Source: Microbacterium enclense (lineage in GTDB: Bacteria; Actinomycetota; Actinomycetes; Actinomycetales; Microbacteriaceae). Taken from it: a stretch of DNA of 59,029 nucleotides. Positions 8,685-16,950 of the stretch are shown here, piece after piece (position 1 is the stretch's first letter; each line of letters begins with the position of its first letter). The stretch is from the NCBI RefSeq assembly GCF_004022425.1, contig NZ_RBZY01000018.1, forward strand, positions 1 to 59,029, read 5' to 3'. Under the pieces are notes generated by a model that was given only the letters and a program-made list of their open reading frames with translations, did not search any database and was not told the origin of the DNA. The translations under genes and the position numbers were made by a program.

Positions 8685-9209
8685 TCAGCGCGGCGGCGGC
8701 GCCGGCATCGTGCCGTCGAGCGTCCAGCCGTTCTCATCGACGGCGCCCGCGCCCGGGCGTTCCCGGTCACGGCGGCCGGCCTCGGCATCCGCGTACAGCA
8801 GCTTGACGAGACCGCGCTGGCGCCACATGTGCTCGCGCGTGAAGGCGTCCTCGAACATCACGAACGCACCCCCGCCCGTGCGACGCCGGAGCTCGACGAG
8901 CCAGTCGACGTACGCCGGATCGGCGCGGGATGCCGAGGGAAAAGAGCGCGCGAGATCGATGAGCCGGTCGGCGATGGCATCCACGGTCCAGTCGGTTCGA
9001 CCGTCGCCGAAGAGGTCCCATCCGCCGGCGCTGGAGTAGGCGACGAGGGCGTTCTGCTCGTCATCCCCACCGGGGTCCGGCACGGTCACGCGACACCGCC
9101 AGTGACCGGTGGCGTAGAAGTTGGCGACCATCCGGATGCCGTCGAGCCCGCGCTCGTGTGCGTCGGCGACGGCCGCGACGAAGGCGAACTCCGGTCCGGT
9201 CTCACTCAT
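8685..9209 (-). CDS. Hypothetical protein
   Basis: A 174-residue soluble protein of no family I recognise. Start chosen at MSETGPEF, which has AAAGG upstream; a 10-residue in-frame extension is unsupported. It is acidic at the N terminus and rich in aromatics: FYATGHWRCRVTVPDPG, SAGGWDLFGDGRTDWTVDAIADRLIDLARSF and FEDAFTREHMWRQRGLVKLLYADAEAGRR. There is no signal peptide or membrane segment and the C-terminal ~25 residues look disordered. It is convergent with the ABC operon and divergent from the DUF222 gene. Confidence 0.75.
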   Translation of the reverse strand: MSETGPEFAFVAAVADAHERGLDGIRMVANFYATGHWRCRVTVPDPGGDDEQNALVAYSSAGGWDLFGDGRTDWTVDAIADRLIDLARSFPSASRADPAYVDWLVELRRRTGGGAFVMFEDAFTREHMWRQRGLVKLLYADAEAGRRDRERPGAGAVDENGWTLDGTMPAPPPR

Positions 9210-9295
9210 GGGCAGGCCTTTCGACGGGGATGCCTCCACGGTAGGCGATGCCCTGTGGATAGTCCCGGCGCGATGTCGGAGGTTCGTGGCAGCAT

Positions 9296-10602
9296 GTGTG
9301 CATGTCAGATCGACCGCCCGTCTTCGACGATCGGGAGGATGCCGTCCTCACCGACGCCGTCGCCGCGCTCATCGAGGGCGAGCGGGCGCTGGCCGAACTC
9401 GAGGCGACCCGCATGGTGCACTTCGCGGTGGCGATGCGGGTCGCGCTCGGACGCTCGCAGCACCGCCCGCTGGAGGTGCAGGAACGCGAGATGGCGCTGC
9501 GCTCGATCGCGGCCGAGATCGGAGTGGCGCTCCGCTGGAACGACCGCACCGTCCAGCGCCGCCTCGGCGAAGCGCTGCAGATCGTCGACGACTTCCCGTC
9601 GACGCTGCAGGCGCTCGCCAATGGACGGATCAGCGCGCGGCATGCCGCCGTCATCCGCGACGCGGGCGTCGAGCTCGACGACCCGGTCACACGGGGAGCA
9701 TTCGAGTCTCGCGTGATCGAGCGCGCAGCGACCGACACCGTGGCGGGCACTCGCGCGTTCGCCCGCGCTCTCGTCGAAGAGCTTCATCCGGTTTCGATCA
9801 GCGAGCGGTTCGCCCACGCCGAGCAGCAGCGCCGTGTCTGGATCGACGACGACGTCGACGGCATGGCACGGCTCGGCGTCCTCGACGGAGCGGCGAAGAT
9901 CCGCGCGATGTACGACCGCCTCACGCGGCAGGCGCGGGCGATCCGCGCGGTCCCGCGGCCCGAGAGCACGGGCGACGACCCGGATGCCGTGGACGACCGC
10001 CGCACCATCGACAAGGTGCGCGCGGATCTCCTCTGCGACCTCGTGCTCACAGGGCAGCCCGCGGTCGATCCCACCATCGAGACGCTCCCGGGCGGCCTCG
10101 GGGCGATTCGCGCGCACGTCTCGGTCGTCGTCCCCGCTCTCACCGCCGCCGGGGCGAGCGATCGCGGAGCCTCGATCGACGGGCTGAGCCCGATCGACGC
10201 CGACACCGCGCGCTGCCTCCTCGCCGGGTCGCCGGCGTGGGATCGGATCGTCACGCACCCCCTCACGGGTACGGTGCTCGCGGTCGACCGCTACCGTCCT
10301 TCCCCCGCGATCCAGCGGTTCGTCCGGGCACGCGACGTGCACTGCCGGTTCCCCGGGTGCCGGCGACCCGCGCGTGCCTGCGAGATCGATCACAGCGAGG
10401 AGCACGCCCGGGGCGGACCGCCCGCACGAACCTCGCTTGTCTGTGCACCCGGCATCACACGCTCAAGACCGAGACACCGTGGACCGCTCGACAGCGGCCG
10501 GACGGCAGCCTCGAATGGACGAGTCCCCTCGGGCGCAGTGTCACCGACCGTCCGGAACGGTACGTCGCGTTCGTGCCCGAGCCGGATCCGCCGCCGTTCT
10601 GA
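9296..10602 (+). pseudogene. DUF222/HNH endonuclease (13E12 type), frameshifted
   Basis: About 435 codons of a nuclease with an N-terminal DUF222 domain (ALAELEATRMVHFAVAMRVAL through the mid region) and a C-terminal HNH fold. Reading frame 1 of the gene carries the protein to CRFPGCRRPARACEIDHSEEHARGG; it is then lost, and the neighbouring frame continues with NLACLCTRHHTLKTETPW and ends VPEPDPPPF at the TGA at 10600-10602. One base must be restored near 10411-10423, which is a GGGCGG-A-CCGCCC palindrome. So the HNH active site is split. Start is GTG at 9296 (GGAGG at 9278-9282) or ATG at 9302. Either a recent pseudogene or a base-calling error. The family occurs in many copies in actinobacteria. 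Confidence 0.85.
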
Positions 10603-10628
10603 TCGTCGATCTTCGCCGGATCCCGGGT

Positions 10629-11195
10629 TCAGCGCCCGTTGCGGTCCGCGGCCGAGCGCGGCGGGGCCGATGCGACCTCGAGCCTGTCGAGGCCGCGCAG
10701 CGATGTCCAGATCAGCTCCTCGCCCTTCGCGGCGTGCTGCGACGCCCGCACGGCGCGCTCATCGGCCCAGGAGTTCAGAACGTGCCCGCTGTGCCCCCGC
10801 ACGTGCTCGAGCACCACGTCGGGGAGGCCGGCCGCACGGCGCGCGTCCCGGGCGGCGATGAGGGCCTCGAGGATTCCACGATTGGCGACCGGCTTCTTGG
10901 CCGAGGTGACCCACCCGCGTCGGCGATGGCCGTCCATCCACGACGAGTACGTGTCGATGGCGTACTTCGAATCCGCCTGCACCACGAGCTCGCGCACGTC
11001 GGCGTGGTCGGTGATCGCGTGCAGGAGGCCGAGGAGCTCGCCGATGTTGTTCGTGCCCTCCGGGATCGACCCCGCGGCCCAGTGGCCGTCCTCGCCGACC
11101 CAGGCCCAGCCGGCGGGCCCCGGGTTCCCCTTGCACGCGCCGTCGGTGGCGACGACGTAGCGGTCGGAGGACGCGGGCGCGGAGGGATCGCTCAT
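10629..11195 (-). CDS. rnhA: Ribonuclease HI
   Basis: A 188-residue enzyme that cleaves the RNA strand of RNA-DNA hybrids, removing primers and R-loops. The carboxylate set is visible: D18 in ATDGACKGNPGP, E53 in TNNIGELLGLL, D75 in VQADSKYAI and D145 in SWADERA, with RGHSGH (133-138) as the histidine loop. The first ~10 residues and the last ~35 (LEVASAPPRSAADRNGR) are disordered extensions beyond the 150-residue catalytic core. It is convergent with the DUF222 gene and 45 bases downstream of gnd on the same strand. Confidence 0.95.
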   Translation of the reverse strand: MSDPSAPASSDRYVVATDGACKGNPGPAGWAWVGEDGHWAAGSIPEGTNNIGELLGLLHAITDHADVRELVVQADSKYAIDTYSSWMDGHRRRGWVTSAKKPVANRGILEALIAARDARRAAGLPDVVLEHVRGHSGHVLNSWADERAVRASQHAAKGEELIWTSLRGLDRLEVASAPPRSAADRNGR

Positions 11196-11240
11196 CCCTC
11201 TAGTCTCCCCGACCGCGCACCCTCCGACCGTCGCGGTGAC

Positions 11241-12299
11241 TCAGGCGTTGCTGTCGGCCTTCTTCGCCCCGGCCTCGAGGACGTCTCCGGCGGGGAGCTC
11301 CTGGTGCCCGCCGAACTGCAGGCGCATGGCCGACAGCACCTGATTGGCGAAGTGGTCTTCGCCGCGCGACGCGAACCGCTCGAACAGCGACGACGCCAGC
11401 ACGGGTACCGGAACGCCGGTGTCGACCGCGGCCTTCACGGTCCAACGTCCCTCGCCGGAGTCCGAGACGCGGCCCGCCAGTCCGTCGAGCGTCGGGTTCT
11501 GCGCGAGCGCGGCGGCAGTGAGATCCAGGAGCCACGACGAGATGACCGACCCGCGCCGCCACAGCTCGGAGACCTTGGCGGTGTCGATGTCGAACTGGTA
11601 GAACTCCGGCTCCTCCAGCGGGGCGACCTCGGCCGAGTGCTCCCCCTGACGCAGGCCCGCGTCGGCGTTGTTGAGGACGTTGAGGCCCTCGGCGAGCGCG
11701 GCCATGATGCCGTACTCGATGCCGTTGTGGACCATCTTCACGAAGTGCCCCGCACCCGACGGCCCGCAGTGCAGGTAGCCGCGCTCTTCGGGCGTGTAGT
11801 CGCCGGTGCGACCGGGCGTGCGCTCGACCTCGCCGGGGCCGGGGGCGATCGTGCGCAGCACGGGCTCGAGGTGAGCCACGGCCTCGTCGTGTCCGCCGAC
11901 CATGAGGCAGTAGCCGCGCTCGAGTCCGAACACGCCACCGCTGGTTCCGATGTCGACGTAGTGGATGCCGGTGTCGTTGAGCTTCGCGGCCCGACGAACG
12001 TCGTCGCGGTAGTTGGAGTTGCCGCCGTCGATGATGATGTCGCCGGCGTCGAGCACCTCCGCAACCTGGTCGACCACGGCGCCAGTGAGTCCGGCGGGGA
12101 TCATGAGCCACACCGCGCGCGGCTTCTCGAGCTGGGATGCGAGGTCGGCGATGCTGGACGCACCGGTCGCCCCTTCAGCGACGAGGGCTGCCACGGCATC
12201 CTGGTTCACGTCGTAGACGACGCAGTCGTGGCCGTCCTTCATGAGTCTGCGGACGATGTTGGCGCCCATCCGTCCGAGTCCGACCATGGCGAGTTGCAT
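11241..12299 (-). CDS. gnd: 6-phosphogluconate dehydrogenase, short (YqeC/GntZ) type
   Basis: A 352-residue oxidative decarboxylase converting 6-phosphogluconate to ribulose 5-phosphate. The Rossmann motif GLGRMG is at residues 7-12, the substrate loop IIDGGNSNYRDD near 90, the catalytic segment GTSGGVFGLERGYCLMVGG and FVKMVHNGIEYG follow. At 352 residues it is far shorter than the ~470-residue E. coli Gnd and matches the short decarboxylating class, which tends to prefer NAD. Start is the ATG giving MQLAMVGLG; a much longer in-frame extension overlaps the nuclease gene and is not protein-like. It is 79 bases downstream of the bifunctional nuclease gene. Confidence 0.92.
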   Translation of the reverse strand: MQLAMVGLGRMGANIVRRLMKDGHDCVVYDVNQDAVAALVAEGATGASSIADLASQLEKPRAVWLMIPAGLTGAVVDQVAEVLDAGDIIIDGGNSNYRDDVRRAAKLNDTGIHYVDIGTSGGVFGLERGYCLMVGGHDEAVAHLEPVLRTIAPGPGEVERTPGRTGDYTPEERGYLHCGPSGAGHFVKMVHNGIEYGIMAALAEGLNVLNNADAGLRQGEHSAEVAPLEEPEFYQFDIDTAKVSELWRRGSVISSWLLDLTAAALAQNPTLDGLAGRVSDSGEGRWTVKAAVDTGVPVPVLASSLFERFASRGEDHFANQVLSAMRLQFGGHQELPAGDVLEAGAKKADSNA

Positions 12300-12378
12300 C
12301 CGTACCCCGTTCGTCGTGAATCCGCCGCGATGGGCGGCCCCTCCGAGTCTAGGAGCGCCGCCGCCGGGTACGGCCGGG

Positions 12379-12873
12379 TCAGCCCTGGAAGTCGTCGGGG
12401 TCGACGTCGTCGAGGAACCTGCGGAACTCCTCCACGCGATCATCGTCTCCGCGCGCGTCGAACTCCACCGCGCCCTCCGGCACGCCCGCCGCCGCGAGGA
12501 CGGCCTCGGCGACCGCGATCGGCGCGTCGGTGCGGGCCGCGAGGGCGATGGCATCCGAGGGGCGCGCGTCGATGGCGAAGGGACCGGTGGGTGTGTTCAG
12601 GTGGATCTCGGCGTAGAAGGTCCCCTCGACGAGGCGCGTGATCTCGACCCGATCGACGGACGCCGACAGCCCCCGCAACATCACCACCATGAGATCGTGC
12701 GAGAGCGGGCGGGGCGTCACGGCCCCCTCGGTCGCCACGAGGATCGACATCGCTTCCTGCGGGCCGATCCACACGGGGAGGACGGTTCCGCTCGAATCGG
12801 CGAGCGGCGCGAGCAGGATCACGTGCTGCTGGGCGGAGTCCAGGGCCACGCCGAGCACGCGAACCGGGACCAT
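12379..12873 (-). CDS. Bifunctional nuclease family protein (DUF151)
   Basis: A 164-residue protein of the BFN/DUF151 family. It opens MVPVRVLGVALDSAQQHVILL and contains VLPVWIGPQEA, the LMVVMLRGLSASVDRVEITRLVEGTFYAEIHL core and RPSDAIALAARTDAPI, the most conserved stretch of the family. The acidic tail (DDVDPDDFQG) is typical. Members have been reported with DNase and RNase activity in some organisms, while in many bacteria the role is unclear. A longer in-frame extension upstream is antisense to the next gene and is rejected. Only 38 bases separate it from the upstream gene on the same strand. Confidence 0.92.
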   Translation of the reverse strand: MVPVRVLGVALDSAQQHVILLAPLADSSGTVLPVWIGPQEAMSILVATEGAVTPRPLSHDLMVVMLRGLSASVDRVEITRLVEGTFYAEIHLNTPTGPFAIDARPSDAIALAARTDAPIAVAEAVLAAAGVPEGAVEFDARGDDDRVEEFRRFLDDVDPDDFQG

Positions 12874-12911
12874 GACGCCATCGTACGGCGCGGCCGATCG
12901 CGACGCCCGTG

Positions 12912-13274
12912 TCACCAGCCGTAGGCGTTGAACCACACGCGGCGCTGATCGGCCTCGGCGCGCGTCGGGTCGCCGCGCCACGTGTCGTGCGGGCTCAGCG
13001 TCCCGTCGTCCTCGAGCGGAACGAACGCCCAGCAGACCGGGCAGACCGCTCGACCGTCCGGGAACCCGTTCTCGAGCATGGGAGCCGCCTCGGCCGGCGT
13101 CCCGGCGCCGCGGCATTCCGGTGGATCGGCCTGCAGGTCGTTCCACAGCATTGAACCGCCGCGGCGATGGTGCAGGCCGCGATGGCCGTTCTCACGCGTG
13201 CAGATCTCCCCGTTCCGGCGGCTCAGGCACAGTCGGCGCGCCGCGCCGGGGAGAGCTGCCAGGGGCCGGGTCAT
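12912..13274 (-). CDS. Small hypothetical protein with Cys/His motifs
   Basis: A 120-residue protein of unknown function. The N-terminal half has GEICTRENGHRGLHHRRGG, a Cys-His-rich motif frequent in small actinobacterial proteins, followed by a cysteine in PPECRG. The C-terminal half has VCPVCWAFVPLEDDGTLSPHDTW, where CPVC and the later histidine could hold a metal ion. These regularly spaced residues are my main reason for calling it real. It precedes the bifunctional nuclease and gnd on the same strand and may begin their transcript. Confidence 0.65.
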   Translation of the reverse strand: MTRPLAALPGAARRLCLSRRNGEICTRENGHRGLHHRRGGSMLWNDLQADPPECRGAGTPAEAAPMLENGFPDGRAVCPVCWAFVPLEDDGTLSPHDTWRGDPTRAEADQRRVWFNAYGW

Positions 13275-13445
13275 CCTTCGATTCTCGCCTCTTCCGCCTG
13301 AGCGGGGGCAAGTGCGCGATGCGCACAGGACGGTGAGGTCCGGTGGGAAAGGGTTCGGCGGCCATGGTCACTCGACCCTGCGCCAGGGTCGGCGTGCCAC
13401 CGAGGGGGTTGACTCTCCTCGGAACGGTGCTAGCGGCCGCAGATA

Positions 13446-13688
13446 TCAGCGGGCGGCGCGACGCAGCACGGTATCGACCGCGGCGTGGAACGTCAGGTGT
13501 TGGGCCACCTCGACGGCCCGATCGTACCGGGAGCCACCGAGAGCGACGAACACGGCCCCCACGACCTCGACGTACCCGACGATGCGCCCGTCGCGCGCAA
13601 CCTCGTACAGGTCGAGGTCGATGCGCGTCCAGGGGATCTCGGTGGTCTGCTGGCGGCCCGGACGATCGACGGGAATGTCCATGACCAT
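13446..13688 (-). CDS. Small hypothetical protein
   Basis: An 80-residue protein with an ideal start: AAGGAG, five bases, then ATG. It reads PWTRIDLDLYEVARDGRIVGYVEVVGAVFVALGGSRYDRAVEVAQHLTFHAAVDTVL, an alternating strand-helix pattern typical of a small folded domain, with no membrane segment. I know no family for it. A small inverted repeat (ACCCT and AGGGT arms at 13376-13390) lies beyond its stop and may end its transcript. It sits directly downstream of the PadR regulator on the same strand. Confidence 0.7.
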   Translation of the reverse strand: MVMDIPVDRPGRQQTTEIPWTRIDLDLYEVARDGRIVGYVEVVGAVFVALGGSRYDRAVEVAQHLTFHAAVDTVLRRAAR

Positions 13689-13781
13689 GAGAACTCCTTG
13701 TATCCAGGGGTGCTCTCAGAGTGCGCTGAAGGAAGCGATGTCGTTGCGGGGTTGACGTGGCGGCCCGCTGAGGTTACGCGG

Positions 13782-14333
13782 TCAGCCTGCGCTGCGGACG
13801 GGCCTCCCCCGGCGCGGGCGGTCGTCGGAGAGGTCGAACGGTGTCGCCTCCCCCGCCAGGCGTTCGACCTCGTCCAGGAAACGCAGTTCGGCCTCGAGGC
13901 GCGTTCGTCGTGCGGCGGCGACGACCGCTCGGGTCACGGCGTCCAGCGTGTCGTCGTCCGCCTCGCCGGCGTCGAGGGCGGCACGCACCGCGGCGCGCTG
14001 CGCGGCGACGATACCGGCGACGTCGGCCCCGGGGAGGGTGAGGGCGAGGGCGATCCGCAGAGCGACCTCGTCGCGACGCTCGGCGATCGAGGCGGCGCCC
14101 AGCCACTCTCGCGCCTCCGCGCTCCCGGCGACGGTCGCACCCCACAGGACACGGCCGTCATCGTCGGTTCCGCGGTGCTCGACGAGGCCATCGCGCTCGA
14201 GGCGCTCGAGGGTCGTGTAGACCTGGCCGACGTTGACCGCGACACCGGTGCGCTTGAGGTACTCCGCACGCAGCTGGGATCCGTAGCATTCGCCGCGATC
14301 GAGGATCGCTAGCAGGCTGTGGCGCACCGTCAT
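13782..14333 (-). CDS. PadR-family transcriptional regulator
   Basis: A 183-residue winged-helix regulator. The start MTVRHSLLAILDRGE follows GGAGG with a five-base spacing, so the 17-residue in-frame extension is dropped. The signature YGSQLRAEYLKRTGVAVNVGQVYTTLERLERDGLV (residues 17-51) is the PadR HTH and recognition helix; VLWGATVAGSAEAREWL is the wing. The C-terminal ~100 residues are alanine-rich helices (the Vir-like dimerisation part). It is divergent from cydABDC, with 132 bases between the starts, so it may control itself, the neighbouring small gene or the oxidase. No ligand can be inferred. Confidence 0.92.
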   Translation of the reverse strand: MTVRHSLLAILDRGECYGSQLRAEYLKRTGVAVNVGQVYTTLERLERDGLVEHRGTDDDGRVLWGATVAGSAEAREWLGAASIAERRDEVALRIALALTLPGADVAGIVAAQRAAVRAALDAGEADDDTLDAVTRAVVAAARRTRLEAELRFLDEVERLAGEATPFDLSDDRPRRGRPVRSAG

Positions 14334-14423
14334 AGGGACCTCCGACCCACCGCGAAATGCTGTTCCGAGTATATCGTTCGACACCGAATGACCCGGATTT
14401 CCGCGTCCTGACGCGGGAGTAAC

Positions 14424-14440
14424 CTGTGGTCAGACCACAG
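14424..14440. promoter_or_regulatory. Perfect palindrome upstream of cydA
   Basis: CTGTGGTCAGACCACAG, an uninterrupted 17-base palindrome centred on A, ends 25 bases before the cydA start codon and shortly before its GGAGA ribosome binding site. Its position fits a repressor operator for the oxidase operon or a short 5' hairpin in the mRNA. The divergent PadR gene is the nearest candidate binder, but that link is inference. Confidence 0.6.
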
Positions 14441-14465
14441 AGAAGAACGTTGATCGGAGACATCC

Positions 14466-15908
14466 GTGGAGTGGCTCGACCCCCTCATCCTCGCGCGGTG
14501 GCAGTTCGGGCTGACCACCCTGTACCACTTCCTCTTCGTGCCGCTGACCCTGGGGATGTCGCTCGTCGTGGCGATCTTCCAAACCGTCTGGTACCGCACC
14601 GGCGACGTGAAGTGGCTGCACCTGACCCGCTTCTTCGGCAAGATCTTCCTGATCAACTTCGCCATGGGCGTGGTGACCGGGATCGTGCAGGAGTTCCAGT
14701 TCGGCATGAACTGGTCGGCCTACTCTCGCTTCGTCGGCGACGTCTTCGGGGCCCCGCTCGCGTTCGAGGGGCTTCTCGCCTTCTTCCTCGAAGCCACCTT
14801 CATCGGCCTGTGGATCTTCGGGTGGGACAAACTCCCCCGCCTCGCGCACCTCGCGAGCATCTGGATGGCGACCCTCGGAGCGACGTTCTCGGCCTACTTC
14901 ATCATCGCCGCGAACGCCTTCATGCAGAACCCCGTCGGCTACCAGATGGCCGCGGACGGCAGTCGCGCCGAACTCGTCGACTTCTGGGGAATGCTCACCA
15001 ACCCCGTCGCGCTCGCCGCCTTCCCGCACACGATCTTCTCGGGCTGGATGTTCGCCGCGATGGTCGTCGTCGCCGTGTCCGCCTGGCACCTGGCGCGCGG
15101 CCGCAACGTGGAACTGATGCGCGCGCCCCTGCGCTTCGGCCTGTGGTCCACCGTGGTGTCGTTCGTGCTCGTGGCCATCGCCGGCGATCAGCTGAGCCTC
15201 GTGATGGTGGCGACCCAGCCGATGAAGATGGCGGCGGCCGAAGCGACCTTCAACACCGTGTGCGGAGCGGATGCCTCGTTCTCGATCTTCACGCTCGGAA
15301 CCCCCGATGGCACGAGCGAGCTGTTCTCGATCCGCGTGCCGTTCCTGCTCAGCATCCTGTCCACGCATTCCCTCGACGGCTGCGTCGAAGGCATCAACGA
15401 CCTCAACATGATGTACAGCCAGGAGATGTTCCCGCAGTTCGCCGACCAGGTCGACGGCAACTTCGCCCCGGTGCTGTGGGTCACCTACTGGGCGTTCCGC
15501 TGGATGATCGCGCTCGGAGGCCTCGCTGCCCTGGTCAGCGTCGTGGGGCTCTGGGTCACCCGCAAGAACGCGAAGCGCGCCGTCGCCCCCTGGATGTGGC
15601 GCGTGGCGATCTGGGCGGCGCCCCTGCCGCTGCTGGGCAGCCTCGTCGGCTGGGTCTTCACCGAGATGGGCCGCCAGCCCTGGATCGTGTTCGGCCTGAT
15701 GCTCACCGAGGACGGCGTCTCGCCCAGCGTCCCCGGGTGGAGTGTGCTGATCTCGCTCGTGGCCTTCACCGCGATCTACGCCACCCTCGCCGTGGTCGAG
15801 TTCGGACTCATCAAGAAGTACGCCCAGAAGGGGCCGGACCCGCTGCCCGACCCGGACGCGCCGCGCGAGCCGGACACCGTCGAGAACACCCCGACGACCG
15901 TCTACTAG
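14466..15908 (+). CDS. cydA: Cytochrome bd ubiquinol oxidase subunit I
   Basis: A 480-residue membrane subunit that binds quinol and haems b558, b595 and d in the terminal oxidase. It begins MEWLDPLILARWQFGLTTLYHFLFVPLTLG, with the haem-ligand histidine at about residue 21 and the RWQFG/LTLG helix typical of CydA; VQEFQFGMNWSAYSRFVGDVFGAPLAFEGLLAFFLE and GWVFTEMGRQPWIV (with the Q-loop and the conserved GRQPW) are also present. Length matches short-Q-loop CydA proteins of actinobacteria. GTG start behind GGAGA. First gene of cydABDC, 10 bases before cydB. Confidence 0.97.
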   Translation: MEWLDPLILARWQFGLTTLYHFLFVPLTLGMSLVVAIFQTVWYRTGDVKWLHLTRFFGKIFLINFAMGVVTGIVQEFQFGMNWSAYSRFVGDVFGAPLAFEGLLAFFLEATFIGLWIFGWDKLPRLAHLASIWMATLGATFSAYFIIAANAFMQNPVGYQMAADGSRAELVDFWGMLTNPVALAAFPHTIFSGWMFAAMVVVAVSAWHLARGRNVELMRAPLRFGLWSTVVSFVLVAIAGDQLSLVMVATQPMKMAAAEATFNTVCGADASFSIFTLGTPDGTSELFSIRVPFLLSILSTHSLDGCVEGINDLNMMYSQEMFPQFADQVDGNFAPVLWVTYWAFRWMIALGGLAALVSVVGLWVTRKNAKRAVAPWMWRVAIWAAPLPLLGSLVGWVFTEMGRQPWIVFGLMLTEDGVSPSVPGWSVLISLVAFTAIYATLAVVEFGLIKKYAQKGPDPLPDPDAPREPDTVENTPTTVY

Positions 15909-15918
15909 GAGCACAGTC

Positions 15919-16950
15919 ATGGACCTCGCATACCTCTGGTTCTGGATCGTCGGATTCCTCTTCATCGGCTACTTCGTGCTCGACGGGTTCGACTTCGGCG
16001 TCGGCATGTCGCTGCCGTTCCTCGGCAAGGACGACATCGCCCGCCGCCAGATCATCAACACCATCGGGCCGGTGTGGGACCTGAACGAGACGTGGGTGAT
16101 CGTGGCGGGGGCGGCGCTGTTCGCTTCGTTCCCCGAGTGGTACGCCACGCTGTTCAGCGGGTTCTACCTGCCGCTCCTGCTGATCCTGCTGGCCCTCATC
16201 GCTCGCGGCGTCTCGTTCGAGTACCGCCACCAGCGCGACTCGCTGAAGTGGAAGCGCGGCTTCGATCGCATGATCGTCATCGGTTCCGCGGTCCCCGCGT
16301 TCCTCTGGGGCGTCGCGTTCGCGAACATCGTGCAGGGCGTGCCGCTGGATGCCGACCACGAGTACGTGGGCACGCTGTTCACGCTGCTCAACCCCTACGG
16401 CATTCTCGGGGGTCTGGTGACCCTGCTGCTGTTCTTCACGCACGGCGTGTACTTCGTCGCGCTGAAGACGGACGGTCAGGTGCGCACCGACGCCCGCTCG
16501 CTCGCGAAGAAATCGGGCCTGGCGACGATCGTCGCCGCCGCGCTCTTCCTGGTCTGGACGATCATCCAGGCCGCGAACAACCAGGCGCCGCTGCTCCTGG
16601 GCGTGGTCGCACTGTCCGGCATCGCGGCGCTCGCCCTGATCGGCTCGTGGGTGGCGAATCTCCGCGACCGCGAGGGCACTGCGTTCACGCTCGGAGCGAT
16701 CACGATCGTCACCGCCGTGGCGGCGCTGTTCTTCGCCCTCTTCCCCAACGTCATGCCCTCCACCCTCGAGGCGGGATCAGGCCTCACGATCGAGAACGCC
16801 TCCAGCACCGACTACACCCTGACGATCATGAGCTGGGCGGCGCTCATCTTCCTCCCGCTCGTCCTCGCCTACCAGGGCTGGACGTACTGGGTGTTCCGTA
16901 AGCGCGTCACGCGCGCCCGCATCGAGAAGGCCGCGCTGGTGGCGCATTGA
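15919..16950 (+). CDS. cydB: Cytochrome bd ubiquinol oxidase subunit II
   Basis: A 343-residue partner of CydA with eight to nine membrane helices and no haem ligands of its own. MDLAYLWFWIVGFLFIGYFVLDGFDFGVGMSLPFLGKDD is the family N terminus (the DGFDFGVG loop is diagnostic), and TIGPVWDLNETWVIVAGAALFASFPEWYA is the second conserved block. It follows cydA by 10 bases and its stop overlaps the presumed cydD start. The bd oxidase gives oxygen respiration at low O2 and resistance to inhibitors such as cyanide, sulfide and NO. Confidence 0.97.
   Translation: MDLAYLWFWIVGFLFIGYFVLDGFDFGVGMSLPFLGKDDIARRQIINTIGPVWDLNETWVIVAGAALFASFPEWYATLFSGFYLPLLLILLALIARGVSFEYRHQRDSLKWKRGFDRMIVIGSAVPAFLWGVAFANIVQGVPLDADHEYVGTLFTLLNPYGILGGLVTLLLFFTHGVYFVALKTDGQVRTDARSLAKKSGLATIVAAALFLVWTIIQAANNQAPLLLGVVALSGIAALALIGSWVANLRDREGTAFTLGAITIVTAVAALFFALFPNVMPSTLEAGSGLTIENASSTDYTLTIMSWAALIFLPLVLAYQGWTYWVFRKRVTRARIEKAALVAH

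Noticed and set aside
10411..10423. Programmed ribosomal frameshift in the HNH gene
   Set aside because: No slippery heptamer is present at the junction; a lost base at a palindrome is simpler. Kept as a finding about a lesion, not as recoding.
10374..12641. 755-codon + strand frame overlapping rnhA and gnd
   Set aside because: Only its first ~75 codons coincide with the restored HNH frame; the rest is antisense to well-recognised genes.
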